Assembly: GCA_035253645.1 (NCBI GenBank)
Contig: DATFBW010000326.1
Location: 1 to 14,768, forward strand
Reading direction: 5' to 3'
Length of the DNA: 14,768 nt
From: DASYRX01 sp035253645
GTDB taxonomy: Bacteria; Gemmatimonadota; Gemmatimonadetes; Gemmatimonadales; Gemmatimonadaceae
The notes beneath the pieces are model-generated. The model saw nothing but the letters and a program-made list of their open reading frames with translations, was not told where the DNA came from and ran no database searches. Below, piece after piece: positions 1 through 7,280 of the stretch (positions are counted from its first letter, which is position 1; the number at the start of each line of letters is the position of its first letter). A program made the translations under genes and the position numbers.

Positions 1-45
1 TCGCACCCCGTTTAAGCGCACACCGGCGCGAGGCGCCACGATCAC

Positions 46-984
46 CTACAACTCCCGATAGGTATCCGTCGTTAGGTATCGCAGTCCCGAATCAACCGCG
101 ATCGTTACAACCGTCGCCTCCGGCCCCAAACGCTCGGCGACGCGCATTGCCGCGACGACATTGGCACCCGTAGACGTCCCCGCGAACATGCCTTCGTCGC
201 GCGCAAGGCGGCGAGCCATTGCCATGGCTTCGGCGGTCGATACTTCCTGGATCTCGTTGACGAGATCGGGTTGCCACAATGGTGGGATGAAGCCAATTCC
301 AATCCCTTCGATCTTGTGCGAGCCCGACGGTTTGCCTGACAATACAGCGCTTTCGGCCGGCTCGACGGCGACGATGTGAATGCGCGGGTCGTGCCCCCAG
401 AGCGCCTGTGTCACGCCGTGAATCGAATGTGCCGTGCTCACGGCGTGCACAAAGGCTGTGACCTCGCCCCCAGCTTGCTCCCAGATCTCCTCTCCCAGAG
501 AGAGGTAGCCGCGGCTAGCGTCGGAGTTTCGCAACTGATTGCAGTACCAGTGGTGCGGCCGCGTGCTGATTTCATCTGCAGTGCGGATCATCTCCTTGAT
601 GAGGGCCTCGGTGATCCGCTTGCCGTCGCTCTTTATGTCCGTGATCCGCGCGCCGAACGCTTGCATCGTGCGCCGCTTCTCGTCGCTAAAAGCGTCGGAA
701 TACACGATCTCGATGTTGTAGCCTTTCGCGGCACACACAAACGCGAGCGAGATCCCCGTGGTACCGGCCGTGTATTCGACAACCGTGCCTCCCGGCGTTA
801 GGCGGCCGTCGGCTTCCGCTGCCTCGATCGCCGCCCGTGCCATGCGATCCTTCATGCTCCCCGTAGGGTTGCCCCACTCGAGCTTCACGAGAATGCGTGC
901 GGCGTCAGGAGGTACAACGCGCCGCAGCTCGGCGAGCGGCGTGTTGCCGATGCCCGCCAGCATGCCAGGGCCAGGCTGTCTCAT
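46..984 (-). CDS. PLP-dependent cysteine synthase-like enzyme
   Basis: This is a 312-residue fold-type II pyridoxal-phosphate enzyme of the cysteine synthase / cystathionine beta-synthase family, presumably cytosolic. The family does beta-replacement on O-acetylserine or a similar amino acid; the substrate here is not determined. Visible marks are the N-terminal IGNTPL (12-17), the PLP lysine K45 in NPTGSMKDR, a substrate loop at 72-77 reading TAGTTG, the C-terminal GTSTGAN (269-275), and EPAESAVLSG (208-217). It is not a standard CysK: the loop is TAGTTG instead of TSGNTG, and the phosphate-binding GTGGT stretch reads STAHS (183-187). The ATG at 984 overlaps the stop of the permease gene (ATGA). 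A second Met at residue 8 is a possible start. It is the last gene of the minus-strand operon, next to an amino-acid permease, so an amino-acid salvage or sulfur role is a reasonable guess. The family call is firm; the substrate is open. Confidence 0.88.
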   Translation of the reverse strand: MRQPGPGMLAGIGNTPLAELRRVVPPDAARILVKLEWGNPTGSMKDRMARAAIEAAEADGRLTPGGTVVEYTAGTTGISLAFVCAAKGYNIEIVYSDAFSDEKRRTMQAFGARITDIKSDGKRITEALIKEMIRTADEISTRPHHWYCNQLRNSDASRGYLSLGEEIWEQAGGEVTAFVHAVSTAHSIHGVTQALWGHDPRIHIVAVEPAESAVLSGKPSGSHKIEGIGIGFIPPLWQPDLVNEIQEVSTAEAMAMARRLARDEGMFAGTSTGANVVAAMRVAERLGPEATVVTIAVDSGLRYLTTDTYREL

Positions 985-2288
985 GTCTTTCCGCGGAAGG
1001 CGAGCAGGTACAGCGGGATGCCTAACGCGACGATCGCGCTGCCCAGCGCCGCCTGCACCGGGTTCCTGGCCGCGAGCATGAGGAGTACGAGACCGACAAG
1101 GACGAGGAAGATGACCGGGGTAACCGGGTAGCCGGGCGTGCGGTACGTCCCCTGAGCCGGCTGGGAGCGGCGGATCACAAAGAGTGCGGTCACGGTCAGC
1201 GCGAGAAAGAACACGGTCACGAAAATGAAGTAGGCGAGGATCTGCTCGAACGTTCCCAACAGAACGAGGATCGACGCCAACACGGCCTGGATCATGATCG
1301 CGCGCGCGGGCGTGCGGAAGCGCGTATGCAACCCGCCGACAGGACGGAAGAACACGCCGTCGCGTGCCATGGCGTAATACACGCGCGGCAACGCCATGAG
1401 CAGGGCCATGAGACTGCCGGCTACCGCGACAATCACGATGATGGCGAAGATGTTCCCGCCCGCGCTTCCGAACAGCGCTTCCCCTGCCTGTGCCGCAAAC
1501 GTCTCGGCCGACGTCATGCGCTCGAGCGGAACCAGGTAGAGAAATACGAGGCTCGTTAGGATATACACCACGGTGACGGTTGCAACGCCGAGCGCGAGCG
1601 CACGCGGCAGCGTGCGCGACGGGTCACGTGCCTCGCCTGCCAGCTTGGCGATTTCCCACCACCCGCCAAAGGCGAAGAACGCGCCCACGAACGCCGGGGC
1701 CAGAGCACCGGGCAGCGGATCGGCGCCCGGCCGCTGGGCGACGAACGGGGCGAGGTTGGCCCAGTCTCCCGCGCCTGAAACAAGGGCGAGCACGATAATC
1801 AACGCGAGCGCCCCCAGCTTGACCGCCGTGAGCAGCTGCAGCAGACGCGCGCCGAGCCTAACGCCAAGGATGTTGATGGTCGCGAGTATGAAGATCGCGG
1901 CGATCGCTATGAGCTTGAGCGAAACGCCGGACAGGCCGAAGAGATACCCGACATAGGTGGCCAGCCCCATCGCGAGCACGGCAGTGATGCCGGGATCCAT
2001 GACAAGCAGGCACTTCCAACCGTAGAGAAACGCGACCGCTGGCCCGTACGCGCGACGCAAATACACATAGCCGCCCCCGGCCTCGGGGAAACGCGCGGCG
2101 AGCTCGCCGTAACACAGCGCTCCGCTCAGGGCCATGCCGCCCATGATCAACCAGACGATGAGCAGCCAGAACGGTGAGCCTAACGAGCGCGCCATCCCCG
2201 CCGGTGTAAGGAAGATTCCAACGGCGATGACTTCTCCAACGACGAGCGCGGTGACAGCAGCCAGCCCGAGCTGGCGGGTCAACGTCAA
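981..2288 (-). CDS. APC-superfamily amino acid permease
   Basis: This is a 435-residue integral membrane protein with about twelve hydrophobic segments spread over its whole length, as expected for amino acid/polyamine/organocation transporters. The first helix carries the unwound-helix signature GIFLTP (24-29). It is followed by the family's GELAARFPEAGGGYVYL-type stretch (about 61-77), FAFGGWW near 206-212, and a polar loop resembling the aE-xxxP-xxxxP motif (GEARDPSRTLPRA, 218-230). These resemble the LAT/archaeal-bacterial APC branch that moves neutral amino acids. The start codon is TTG, giving a TTGA overlap with the stop of the dioxygenase gene; a second in-frame TTG lies two codons on. 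No Shine-Dalgarno sequence is visible, so translational coupling is likely. Its stop overlaps the ATG of the cysteine synthase-like gene, so the two are probably expressed together. The substrate cannot be read from the sequence. Confidence 0.9.
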   Translation of the reverse strand: MTLTRQLGLAAVTALVVGEVIAVGIFLTPAGMARSLGSPFWLLIVWLIMGGMALSGALCYGELAARFPEAGGGYVYLRRAYGPAVAFLYGWKCLLVMDPGITAVLAMGLATYVGYLFGLSGVSLKLIAIAAIFILATINILGVRLGARLLQLLTAVKLGALALIIVLALVSGAGDWANLAPFVAQRPGADPLPGALAPAFVGAFFAFGGWWEIAKLAGEARDPSRTLPRALALGVATVTVVYILTSLVFLYLVPLERMTSAETFAAQAGEALFGSAGGNIFAIIVIVAVAGSLMALLMALPRVYYAMARDGVFFRPVGGLHTRFRTPARAIMIQAVLASILVLLGTFEQILAYFIFVTVFFLALTVTALFVIRRSQPAQGTYRTPGYPVTPVIFLVLVGLVLLMLAARNPVQAALGSAIVALGIPLYLLAFRGKT

Positions 2289-3070
2289 ACGTTCAGGCCC
2301 ACGATGAGCGTGGTGGTGTAGCCCGCGGTGGCCTTGGCCGGCGTGACGAGGAGTTGTGCGCCGCCCTGGTTGTAGATGCCGTCGCGCTCATTGCGCACGC
2401 GCCCGGCGTCCCCCTTCGAAGAATACGCCGCTTCACTCGTATACAACGCCGTGAGAAACGCCTCGTCGAAGAAAAGCTGCGAGGTGAACTCGTATGCCGA
2501 GCTGGGCGCCAGGCTTTGCCGGATCTTGAAATGGATGTGAGACGCACGACCGGGATACCAGCCGGGCACGATCGTGGTGAACCGCGCCACGCCACTCGCG
2601 TCCGTAACCTGGTAGCCGCGCAGGAAGTTCTGGCCGACCGTATTGAAACTGCGATCGCGCGCGTCGGAATAGACGCCTAACGCGTCGCACTGCCAGACGT
2701 CGACGATCGCGCCGGCGAGTGGTGTGCACGCACCAGACTGAATGCGCTGCACGTTGATCGCGAGAGCGAGCGGAGCACCTGTCTTGGCTGCGCCGGTATT
2801 TGTGTCGCTGCGGATGTCTCCGCGATTCAGTTTCTCGTCGACGAAGTACGGACCTTCGGTCAATTGTGGCTTGGCGACACAAGCCGCTGCAGACGAAGAC
2901 GCGGGACCCGATGATGAGCTCGGAGTATCGGTCGTCGCTGGCGCGCCGCCTGACGACACGCATCCCGCTAGCAAACTCCCTGCTCCGGCACCGCCAAAGA
3001 TGACGAGCGCTTCGCGGCGTGTCAGGATGCGACCGATGGGCGCATCGTCGTTGTCCTGGTCGTTCAACAT
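2285..3070 (-). CDS. Tat-exported lipoprotein, intradiol ring-cleavage dioxygenase family
   Basis: This 261-residue protein has an intradiol dioxygenase core (the fold of catechol 1,2- and protocatechuate 3,4-dioxygenases, which open catechol rings with non-haem Fe(III)). All four classic iron ligands can be placed: Y134 in GVYSD, Y172 in PGWYPGR, and H178 and H180 in SHIHFKI. The N-terminus has a twin-arginine motif (R18-R19 in TRREAL), a hydrophobic stretch and a lipobox LAGC with C37, so it should be exported folded and anchored to a membrane. A Ser/Ala/Pro-rich linker (about 40-62) follows. The enzyme is therefore extracytoplasmic, unlike the textbook cytosolic dioxygenases. The start at 3070 has a GGAG 6 bases upstream. 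A gap of 64 bases separates it from the upstream small-subunit gene, and its stop overlaps the TTG of the permease. The ring substrate is unknown; a catechol aglycone is my inference from the neighbours. Confidence 0.9.
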   Translation of the reverse strand: MLNDQDNDDAPIGRILTRREALVIFGGAGAGSLLAGCVSSGGAPATTDTPSSSSGPASSSAAACVAKPQLTEGPYFVDEKLNRGDIRSDTNTGAAKTGAPLALAINVQRIQSGACTPLAGAIVDVWQCDALGVYSDARDRSFNTVGQNFLRGYQVTDASGVARFTTIVPGWYPGRASHIHFKIRQSLAPSSAYEFTSQLFFDEAFLTALYTSEAAYSSKGDAGRVRNERDGIYNQGGAQLLVTPAKATAGYTTTLIVGLNV

Positions 3071-3134
3071 GATTCGCTCCGAGGCATGAGTGCGAGCGTT
3101 GGATGGAAGCGCACGACCTCTGCCCTCGAGTGCG

Positions 3135-3770
3135 TTAACCGGCGACTCCGAGTTTATCGAGGACGTGCTGTGGACAACCCTTCCACTCTGCGACGAACAC
3201 GTTCCCCTGATAGCCGAGATCGGTTACTCCCATCTTGGACGACCAAAAGCCCGACGCTGTTAAGTCGCGGAAAGAATTGAAAAAAGCCACGCCATGCGAA
3301 TGCTCGGGTTTGGCACGCTTCGGCCACGCGATATCGTCGAGGATCTGCTTCTGCTGAGTACTCGTTAGGCGCCTGAAGTCGCGGCTGAATCGCTTGCGCG
3401 ACTCACGGTCGAGCCACGCGAGCCCTCCACGCATCGCGATGCGTCGCTGGTCGGTGCCATCGGTCATGAGAAAGTCCATGAACTGCGGCACGCCGGCATC
3501 GCTCGCGCTCCCGGACCTCGCGTCACGCGGGATGATGAGATCACCGAGGATCGTGACGGTCGCGTATTCCTGAGCTGTGAAGAACTTTGGTTTGTACTGG
3601 GTTGCCTGGGTCTCCTCCCGGATCGAACGTACCGCGTTGGCGACTTCCGCGGGCGTAAAGGTGATGGCCCCCGCCATGGAGGCGAGCGCAAGCCTGCCTA
3701 ACGCTTCACGCCGCGTGACGGGTTGCTTTGACCCTTGACCTTTGACCTTTGACCTCTGGTTGCCGGTCAT
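3135..3770 (-). CDS. Gluconate 2-dehydrogenase subunit 3-like small subunit (Tat signal)
   Basis: This 211-residue protein resembles the small (gamma) subunit of membrane gluconate/glucose/glucoside dehydrogenases. It carries the family's DLIIPRD and SASDAGVPQFMDF stretches (roughly residues 77-99) and a C-terminal GYQGNVF...WKGCP-type ending. In this family the small subunit carries the Tat signal and takes the folded FAD subunit with it. Here the Tat motif is R20-R21 in TRREALG, followed by a short hydrophobic stretch. The start is ATG 3770, supported by a strong AGGAGG five bases upstream and an ATGA overlap with the GMC gene. Residues about 6-15 are encoded by a heptanucleotide tandem array, and no alternative start exists between the array and the Tat motif, so the array appears to be translated. 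It pairs with the large subunit immediately upstream. Confidence 0.87.
   Translation of the reverse strand: MTGNQRSKVKGQGSKQPVTRREALGRLALASMAGAITFTPAEVANAVRSIREETQATQYKPKFFTAQEYATVTILGDLIIPRDARSGSASDAGVPQFMDFLMTDGTDQRRIAMRGGLAWLDRESRKRFSRDFRRLTSTQQKQILDDIAWPKRAKPEHSHGVAFFNSFRDLTASGFWSSKMGVTDLGYQGNVFVAEWKGCPQHVLDKLGVAG
3727..3754. repeat. Heptanucleotide tandem array A (inside a coding region)
   Basis: Four exact or nearly exact 7-base units, TTTGACC, CTTGACC, TTTGACC, TTTGACC, are contiguous on the plus strand. They lie in the first codons of the small-subunit gene (3135-3770), between its ATG and its Tat motif. 28 bases is not a multiple of three, so gain or loss of one unit would shift the frame. 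Confidence 0.85.
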
Positions 3771-5461
3771 AGCTCCCTCCTACCGCGCAGATCCGCAATG
3801 TGCGCGCAGGTGCGCATCGCAAGAGCCATGATGGTCCACGTCGGATTCTTATCGGCTTGACTCACAAACGGCGCTCCATCCGTGACAAAAAGGTTCTTCA
3901 CATCGTGCGCCTGGCACCACTCGTTGAGCACGTTCGTCTTTGGATCCTTTCCCATGCGCGCTCCACCTAACTCGTGGATGATGACGCCGCCCGCTGCGAT
4001 GCCATAACCCTGCTCCTTCGTCGGCATCGGTGAACGCGGCGTCCCTCCCATCTCGGCCAGCAGCGTGCGGAAGGTCTCCTGCATGTGCTTCACCTGATTG
4101 AGCTCGTGGTCCGTCCACTTCCAATGGAAGCGGAGCACCGGGATGCCGTATCTATCGACAACGTTCGGGTCGATCTCACAGTAGGTGCCGTCGTTAGGAA
4201 TCATCTCGCCACGACCCGAAAATCCGACGGTCGCGCCGTAATACTTGCGGTACTGTTGTTTGAGCTCCGCGCCGTAGCCGCCTCCTTCCGGGTAATTGTG
4301 AATTCCACCCATGAAGCCATAGGACGGGACGCCGCCGCCACCCCAAATCTCGATGTGGTAGCCGCGCGGAAAATCGAGCTTGGTGTTGTCGAGCCACCAG
4401 GGCATGTACAGGTGTGCGCCGCCAACGCCGTCGTCGTTGTGCGCAGGGCGATCCATGAGCTTCGGGATGAAGGCGCCGACGTCGGTGCCGGTCGTGTCGG
4501 TGATGTATTTCCCCGTCGCGCCGCTGGAGTTGGCCAGGCCCTGCGGGAACTGGGACGACTTCGAGTTGAGCAGGAGGCGTGCAGTTTCACAGGCACTCGC
4601 CGCCAGCACGACGACGCGCGCGCGCACGTGCTCGTCTGTCCCCGTGCGTTTGTTGATGAACGACACGCCGTTCACCAGGCCGTCGGAACCTAGAGTCACC
4701 TCCCGCGCCATCGCCTCCGTCAGCAGCGTTAGGCGGCCTGTTGCCAGAGCCGGCGCGATCAAAACTCCGACGGACGAAAAGTTCGAGTTCGTCATGCAAC
4801 CGCGGTTGCACTGGCCGCAGTAGTGGCACGGCGCGCGGTTGCCTAACGGTTTCGTGATGATCGACAAACGGGACGGAATGCACGTGACCTTGTGCTTGTC
4901 CGCTGCCTGCTTCACGACGAGTTCCCAGCAGCGCGGTTTGGGGGGCGGCATGAAGATCCCATCCGGATGGTTCGGCAGCCCCTCATTGGATCCGAAAATG
5001 CCGACCGTGCGATCGAGCTCGTCGTAGTAGGGCTTTATGTCGTCGTAGGTGATCGGCCAATCGTCGCCCAGCCCGTCGATGCTTTTCCGCCGAAAGTCGT
5101 CCGGGCCGAAGCGCAGCGAGATGCGTCCCCAGTGCACCGTGCGCCCGCCGACCTGGCGTGCGCGCCACCAGCTGAAATTCGTACCGGGGGCCCGCGTGTA
5201 CGGCTCCCCGTCGATTTCCCAGCCGCCGATGCATCCGTCGAATTCACCGAACGGTCGCTCGCGCGTGCTCGCGCCGCGTCGCGGGGACTGATACGGCCAC
5301 TTCATCATGGCCGAATCCTTGAGCATGTCCCAGTTCCGGCCGGCTTCGAGGAGGACGACGTTAGCGCCGGCTTTCGTTAGGCTGTACGCCGCCATGCCGC
5401 CGCCGGCACCCGAGCCGACGATACATACGTCGTAAATTGGACGTTGTGAGATCACGTTCAC
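3767..5461 (-). CDS. GMC-family FAD dehydrogenase, large subunit (paralogue 1)
   Basis: This 564-residue FAD oxidoreductase belongs to the glucose-methanol-choline family (gluconate / glucoside 3-dehydrogenase-type). It oxidises a sugar hydroxyl to a ketone or lactone. It shows the dinucleotide-binding VGSGAGGG (15-22), the FAD acidic strand ending LLEAGR (37-42), RQVGG with VHWG (102-112; H110), and the catalytic pair H496 (HELGGARMG) and N539 (KNPTWTIMAL). A cysteine cluster C212, C215, C218, C222 (C-x2-C-x2-C-x3-C) sits where FAD-glucose dehydrogenases bind an Fe-S cluster; that role is inferred. There is no signal peptide, so export probably depends on the Tat-bearing small subunit encoded next. 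The start is GTG 5461 with only a weak AGG upstream; GTG at residue 3 is an alternative. Two adjacent TIM-barrel proteins and a second GMC pair suggest glycoside oxidation. No cytochrome c partner is in the window. Confidence 0.92.
   Translation of the reverse strand: MNVISQRPIYDVCIVGSGAGGGMAAYSLTKAGANVVLLEAGRNWDMLKDSAMMKWPYQSPRRGASTRERPFGEFDGCIGGWEIDGEPYTRAPGTNFSWWRARQVGGRTVHWGRISLRFGPDDFRRKSIDGLGDDWPITYDDIKPYYDELDRTVGIFGSNEGLPNHPDGIFMPPPKPRCWELVVKQAADKHKVTCIPSRLSIITKPLGNRAPCHYCGQCNRGCMTNSNFSSVGVLIAPALATGRLTLLTEAMAREVTLGSDGLVNGVSFINKRTGTDEHVRARVVVLAASACETARLLLNSKSSQFPQGLANSSGATGKYITDTTGTDVGAFIPKLMDRPAHNDDGVGGAHLYMPWWLDNTKLDFPRGYHIEIWGGGGVPSYGFMGGIHNYPEGGGYGAELKQQYRKYYGATVGFSGRGEMIPNDGTYCEIDPNVVDRYGIPVLRFHWKWTDHELNQVKHMQETFRTLLAEMGGTPRSPMPTKEQGYGIAAGGVIIHELGGARMGKDPKTNVLNEWCQAHDVKNLFVTDGAPFVSQADKNPTWTIMALAMRTCAHIADLRGRREL
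3776..3781 (-). promoter_or_regulatory. Strong ribosome binding site for small-subunit gene
   Basis: AGGAGG on the minus strand lies five bases before ATG 3770. It fixes the start upstream of the heptamer array and shows that the array is translated. Confidence 0.75.
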
Positions 5462-5523
5462 CTACCTGTTATCGAAAGCTGACGGCATGGGCCGGCAGCC
5501 GAAGCTGACAGCTTTTGTTTCTT
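5462..5523. repeat. Intergenic gap with direct repeat and 13-bp palindrome
   Basis: This 62-base gap separates the two TIM/GMC half-operons. AAGCTGAC occurs twice in direct orientation (5476-5483 and 5502-5509, 26 bases apart). The second copy lies in a perfect palindrome, AAGCTG-A-CAGCTT (5502-5514). No T-tract follows in the direction of transcription, so it is not a convincing terminator. It could be an operator, an mRNA-processing hairpin, or a remnant of the short repeats seen elsewhere in this window. Confidence 0.4.
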
Positions 5524-6375
5524 TCACACCTTGCACGCTTCGACGGCCTCGCCGAGCGCCACGTTCCACGTACGCGTCGGTATGAACTCGTGCGCGAAGT
5601 ACCCGCTGAATCCAGTATCGGCGATGGCCCGCGCGATGGCCGGATAAAACAACTCCTGCTTGTCGTCCAGCTCGTGCCTTCCCGGCACACCCGCCGTGTG
5701 AAAGTGCGCGATGTAGGGAAGGTTGTCGCGCAGCGTGCGGATCACGTCCCCTTCCATGATCTGCATATGATAGATGTCGTACAGGAGACGTACGCGCGGG
5801 GAGCCCACGGCCTTGCATATCGCCACGCCTAACGAGGTACGATCCATCGAAAAGTCTTTGTGATCGACCTTGCTGTTCAGCATTTCCAGACAGATCGTCA
5901 CACCTTCCTGTTCCGCAAGCGGTGCGATCTTCTTCAGAGCTTCTGCCGTGACGTCAACCACTTCAGCGTCCGACTTTCCACGCCTGTTTCCCGGCATCGC
6001 GATGACGTTCGGCACGCCCGCGCTCTTCGCTCCCTTTATCCCTCGCTCCAGCTCATTGAGCAACATCACGTGATTGGCGCGATCATTCAGGCCCGTCGAA
6101 ATGAAGTCGCGCCGCTTGGTCGGCGTCCCCATCGAACACGCGAGCCCGGCGTCGCGCACAATCGGCCATTCGTCCTCTGTGAGGAGGTCGATGGCCTCGA
6201 TCCCCATAGCCTTCACCTGTCGGCAAAATTCGCCTAACGGGACGTCATTGAACGGCCAGCGACATACTGATTGACGCAGCCGGCCCGGACCGTCCTGACG
6301 CACCCCAAGCCCAGGAAGCGCGAACGCACCCGCGAGGGCGGCCGTGCCTGCGAGCAGCTCGCGCCGCGTTGTCAT
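5524..6375 (-). CDS. Hydroxypyruvate isomerase-like TIM-barrel protein with Tat signal
   Basis: This 283-residue protein belongs to the xylose isomerase-like TIM-barrel superfamily and is closest in motifs to hydroxypyruvate isomerase (Hyi). The family's metal ligands can be placed at E164 (CLEMLN), D200 (LLYDIYHMQ), H226 (HFHTAG) and E263 (HEFIP), and the Hyi signature GRHELDD follows at 232-238. Unlike cytosolic Hyi it starts with a Tat-type signal: TRRELL (R4-R5) then an Ala/Leu-rich stretch to about residue 22. An exported enzyme is unlikely to serve glyoxylate metabolism. More likely it acts on a keto-sugar or keto-glycoside made by the neighbouring GMC dehydrogenases, as the TIM-barrel subunits of oxidoreductive C-glycoside cleavage do. 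Its ATG shares one base with the stop of the upstream TIM-barrel gene (TAATG). The fold is firm; the reaction is inferred. Confidence 0.85.
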   Translation of the reverse strand: MTTRRELLAGTAALAGAFALPGLGVRQDGPGRLRQSVCRWPFNDVPLGEFCRQVKAMGIEAIDLLTEDEWPIVRDAGLACSMGTPTKRRDFISTGLNDRANHVMLLNELERGIKGAKSAGVPNVIAMPGNRRGKSDAEVVDVTAEALKKIAPLAEQEGVTICLEMLNSKVDHKDFSMDRTSLGVAICKAVGSPRVRLLYDIYHMQIMEGDVIRTLRDNLPYIAHFHTAGVPGRHELDDKQELFYPAIARAIADTGFSGYFAHEFIPTRTWNVALGEAVEACKV

Positions 6376-7280
6376 TAGAACGTGAGCTGTCTCAGGTGAT
6401 TGAAGCTGGCCGTGATTGACGCGATGGGATCGGCTGGCTCGTCATGCTCGACGAAAAAGTGCTCGATGCCTGCCGTCCCGCGCTGCGCGAAGATCTGGGC
6501 GAACGGCAACGACCCCGCACCGACGTCGCGCATCTCGTGTTGCGGCGGTCCGGCGGAATCCTTGACATGCACCATCTTGAAGCGACCCGGCCAGCGCGTG
6601 AAATACGCGCGCCAATCGGCACCGCCTTTGGCGATCCAATACAGGTCGAGCTCCATCTGAACGAGCGAAGGGTCAGTCGCTTCGAGCATCACGTCCAGCG
6701 GCACTTTGTCGTCGATACGCACGAACTCGAAATCGTGGTTGTGGTAGGCGAACTGCATCCCGCGCGCTTTGACAGCTTCGCCCGCCTTGTTGAAGCGCTC
6801 GGATATCCGTTTCCAATCGTCCAGCGTCTTACGCGCCTCCGGGGGCATCCAGGCAACCACGAGGTAATGATGGCCGAGCGTGCTCGCCGCATCCAGCGTA
6901 CGTGGCAGACGATCTCCTTCCAGATCATTCAACCCCACGTGGGAGGACGGTGCCGTCACACCTAACGAATCGAGGGTCTGTTTCAGGGCACTCGGCTGGC
7001 GGTTGAAATAACCAGCGAACTCGAGCTCCTGATACCCGATGCCGGCGACCTGGCGCAGCGTGTCCTCGACATTTTTCTGCATGAGCGTGCGCACCGTGTA
7101 CAGCTGCAGGCCGATGCGCGCCAGTTTGTCCGTTCCCGTTGCAGCCGCGCCCGAATCTTCGCTCCCCGCTCCTTTCTCCTCGGCCGCAGTACAGGCCAGA
7201 AGCTGCGGAGGGATCCCTAACGCGATGGCTGCTGCTGCAGCTTCGCCGAGAAACTCGCGCCGTGATCTACGCTGGCTCAT
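6375..7280 (-). CDS. Tat-exported sugar isomerase/epimerase-like TIM-barrel lipoprotein
   Basis: This 301-residue protein has an AP-endonuclease-2 / sugar phosphate isomerase-epimerase fold. The N-terminus shows SRREFLG (R7-R8), an Ala-rich hydrophobic stretch and a lipobox LLAC (C30), then an acidic Gly/Ala linker to about residue 50; it should be a Tat-exported lipoprotein. Catalytic-domain marks are IGLQLYTVR (56-64), YQELEFAGY (83-91), YHNHDFEF (179-186), ELDLYW (210-215), MVHVKD (236-241) and FVEHDE (276-281). The likely metal or acid-base residues are among E87, H180, H182, D212, H238 and E278. Such exported members usually sit beside GMC or GFO/IDH-type oxidoreductases in sugar-use loci, as here. 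The ATG has GGAGAG six bases upstream and overlaps the stop of the GMC gene (ATGA). The substrate is not known; a keto-glycoside is the best guess from context. Confidence 0.88.
   Translation of the reverse strand: MSQRRSRREFLGEAAAAAIALGIPPQLLACTAAEEKGAGSEDSGAAATGTDKLARIGLQLYTVRTLMQKNVEDTLRQVAGIGYQELEFAGYFNRQPSALKQTLDSLGVTAPSSHVGLNDLEGDRLPRTLDAASTLGHHYLVVAWMPPEARKTLDDWKRISERFNKAGEAVKARGMQFAYHNHDFEFVRIDDKVPLDVMLEATDPSLVQMELDLYWIAKGGADWRAYFTRWPGRFKMVHVKDSAGPPQHEMRDVGAGSLPFAQIFAQRGTAGIEHFFVEHDEPADPIASITASFNHLRQLTF

Noticed and set aside
25..37. Hairpin GGCGC-GAG-GCGCC just after the last operon gene, as a terminator
   Set aside because: The stem is only five pairs and no T-tract follows on the minus strand. 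Such short GC hairpins are common in GC-rich DNA.
4085..4693. A 202-codon plus-strand frame, with others like it at 9654-10568, 8297-8974 and 7139-7840
   Set aside because: They are antisense to well-supported genes with catalytic motifs and have no recognisable domain of their own.
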